Shown: positions 4,323 through 5,211 of the stretch, piece by piece
How positions within the stretch are numbered: the stretch's first letter is position 1
How the letters are laid out: each line of letters begins with the position of its first letter
DNA from: an uncultured Peptococcaceae bacterium
GTDB lineage: Bacteria; Bacillota; Desulfotomaculia; Desulfotomaculales; Desulfallaceae
Length of the DNA stretch: 5,211 bases
Direction: 5' to 3'
Assembly: GCA_913064925.1 (NCBI GenBank)
Contig: CAJYBN010000193.1
Span: 1-5,211, forward strand
Made by a program: the position numbers and the translations under genes
The notes under the pieces: generated by a model
The model's database searches: none
Told to the model about the DNA's origin: nothing
The model's input: only the letters and a program-made list of their open reading frames with translations

Positions 4323-5211
4323 TCAGCTGACTTTGTTGGTATTTTTAAGCTTGCGCCAGATTGTAGTGCGGCTTGTGCCCAATAGTTCAGTCAAATCTTT
4401 GATGCTCATTCCTTTGGAAATAAGGTATTCTAGGATTTGCTGCTCTATTTCTTCCCATTTGCCGATCTTGATATTGATATGGTCTGAGTCGCGGGTTTGA
4501 ACGTGAAATGATTTAGAAATTTTTTCATTGATTAATTTTATAATCAGATCATTGCAGTTCTTGTTTTCTTCCATTAATAACACGTACTTTTCCATAATGT
4601 TTCGCAGTTCCCTGACATTACCCGGCCAGTCGTACTTTTTCAAGTAGTTGATGGCGGTCAATGTCAAATCAGGAACATTTTTACCGGCTTCATAGCTTAG
4701 CATGTCTTTAAAATGGTTAGCCAGAACCTCAATATCTTCTTTTCTTTTTCTTAATGGCGGGATTTCCAAATCCAGCACTTCCAGGCGGTGATACAAGTCT
4801 TCGCGGAATTTGCCTTCCAGTACCGCTGAATACAAGTCTTTGTTGGTGGCGGCTATAATTCTGACATCAACGGGGATAACCCTATCGCTGCCCAGCTTCA
4901 TAATCTCGCATTCCTGCAGCACCCGCAGCAGGCGGGCCTGCACTTGCGGGGACATTTCCGCGATTTCATCGAGAAATATTGTGCCTCCGTGCGCCATTTC
5001 AAACAGCCCGGTTTTTCCTCCCTTTTTAGCGCCTGTAAAGGCTCCTTCTTCGTAACCGAACAATTCGCTTTCCAGCAGGTTTTCCGGTAATGCCGCGCAG
5101 TTTACGGCCACAAAAGGCCCTTCCCGCCTTTGGCTCTCGTTGTGAATGCTGTGCGCGAAAAGCTCCTTTCCCGTTCCGCTTTCGCCGCTGATTAGAACCG
5201 TTGCGTTGGTG
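4323..5211 (-). CDS. Sigma-54-dependent transcriptional activator, C-terminal part (AAA+ and Fis HTH)
   Basis: The gene runs off the right edge; 295 residues are visible. It is a bacterial enhancer-binding protein that remodels the sigma-54 RNA polymerase closed complex using ATP. Numbered from the first full codon (5210), Walker A GESGTGKE is at 9-16 and the sigma-54 contact loop GAFTGA is at 56-61. Walker B GTIFLDEI is at 76-83, the FREDLYHRL segment at 135-143 and WPGNVRELRN (sensor II region) at 195-204. A Fis-type helix-turn-helix follows at about 268-291 (MSIKDLTELLGTSRTTIWRK). All key motifs are intact. The N-terminal sensory domain (PAS, GAF, receiver or other) lies outside, so the signal and target genes are unknown. 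The GTG at 5111 is internal, not a start. The linker and C-terminal coding part is unusually AT-rich (bases 4501-4560 contain 14 G/C of 60). Confidence 0.97.
   Translation of the reverse strand, partial: TNATVLISGESGTGKELFAHSIHNESQRREGPFVAVNCAALPENLLESELFGYEEGAFTGAKKGGKTGLFEMAHGGTIFLDEIAEMSPQVQARLLRVLQECEIMKLGSDRVIPVDVRIIAATNKDLYSAVLEGKFREDLYHRLEVLDLEIPPLRKRKEDIEVLANHFKDMLSYEAGKNVPDLTLTAINYLKKYDWPGNVRELRNIMEKYVLLMEENKNCNDLIIKLINEKISKSFHVQTRDSDHINIKIGKWEEIEQQILEYLISKGMSIKDLTELLGTSRTTIWRKLKNTNKVS

Noticed and set aside
4810..5055. Open frame of 81 codons on the plus strand
   Set aside because: It is antisense to the highly conserved AAA+ domain and has no ribosome site or recognisable product.

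Overview
The window looks like a bacterial chromosome segment, most likely from an anaerobic Gram-positive of the Clostridia (the Desulfotomaculum/Pelotomaculum-type Peptococcaceae would fit). That placement is an inference from very strong AGGAGGTG-type ribosome binding sites, frequent TTG starts, mixed base composition and a sigma-54 activator; no phylogenetic marker is present. There is no rRNA, tRNA, CRISPR array or recognisable insertion sequence.

Left part (1-1348): the 3' end of a class II-like histone deacetylase/acetoin-utilisation family hydrolase runs rightward. It meets, tail to tail, a complete nitrilase-superfamily amidohydrolase running leftward. Both genes end on the same palindromic TTATAA. 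The nitrilase gene carries, inside its coding sequence, a strong 36-nt hairpin flanked by A4 and T4, shaped like a bidirectional terminator.

Middle part (1349-3331): a 136-nt divergent spacer separates the nitrilase from a rightward group of three genes. These are a TtcA-family PP-loop ATPase (tRNA thiolation type), an overlapping four-helix membrane protein of unknown function, and a coiled-coil-rich protein of unknown function.

Right part (3332-5211): a further unknown gene, with a weak NTF2-like look, has its own candidate promoter and ends at a GC-rich intrinsic terminator. Next comes a small membrane-protein gene whose well-placed start and hydrophobic segment lie in different frames (frameshifted, coupled or recoded). 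An orphan Shine-Dalgarno follows with no gene behind it. Then comes the 3' part of a leftward sigma-54-dependent activator, whose linker and C-terminal part are much more AT-rich than the rest of the window.

Four of the genes with a visible start appear to use TTG. The enzymes are recognisable, but nothing shows that the genes form one pathway. The unknown membrane/coiled-coil genes beside the tRNA-thiolation-type gene, and the possible rearrangement junction near 4265-4325, are the parts most worth following up.
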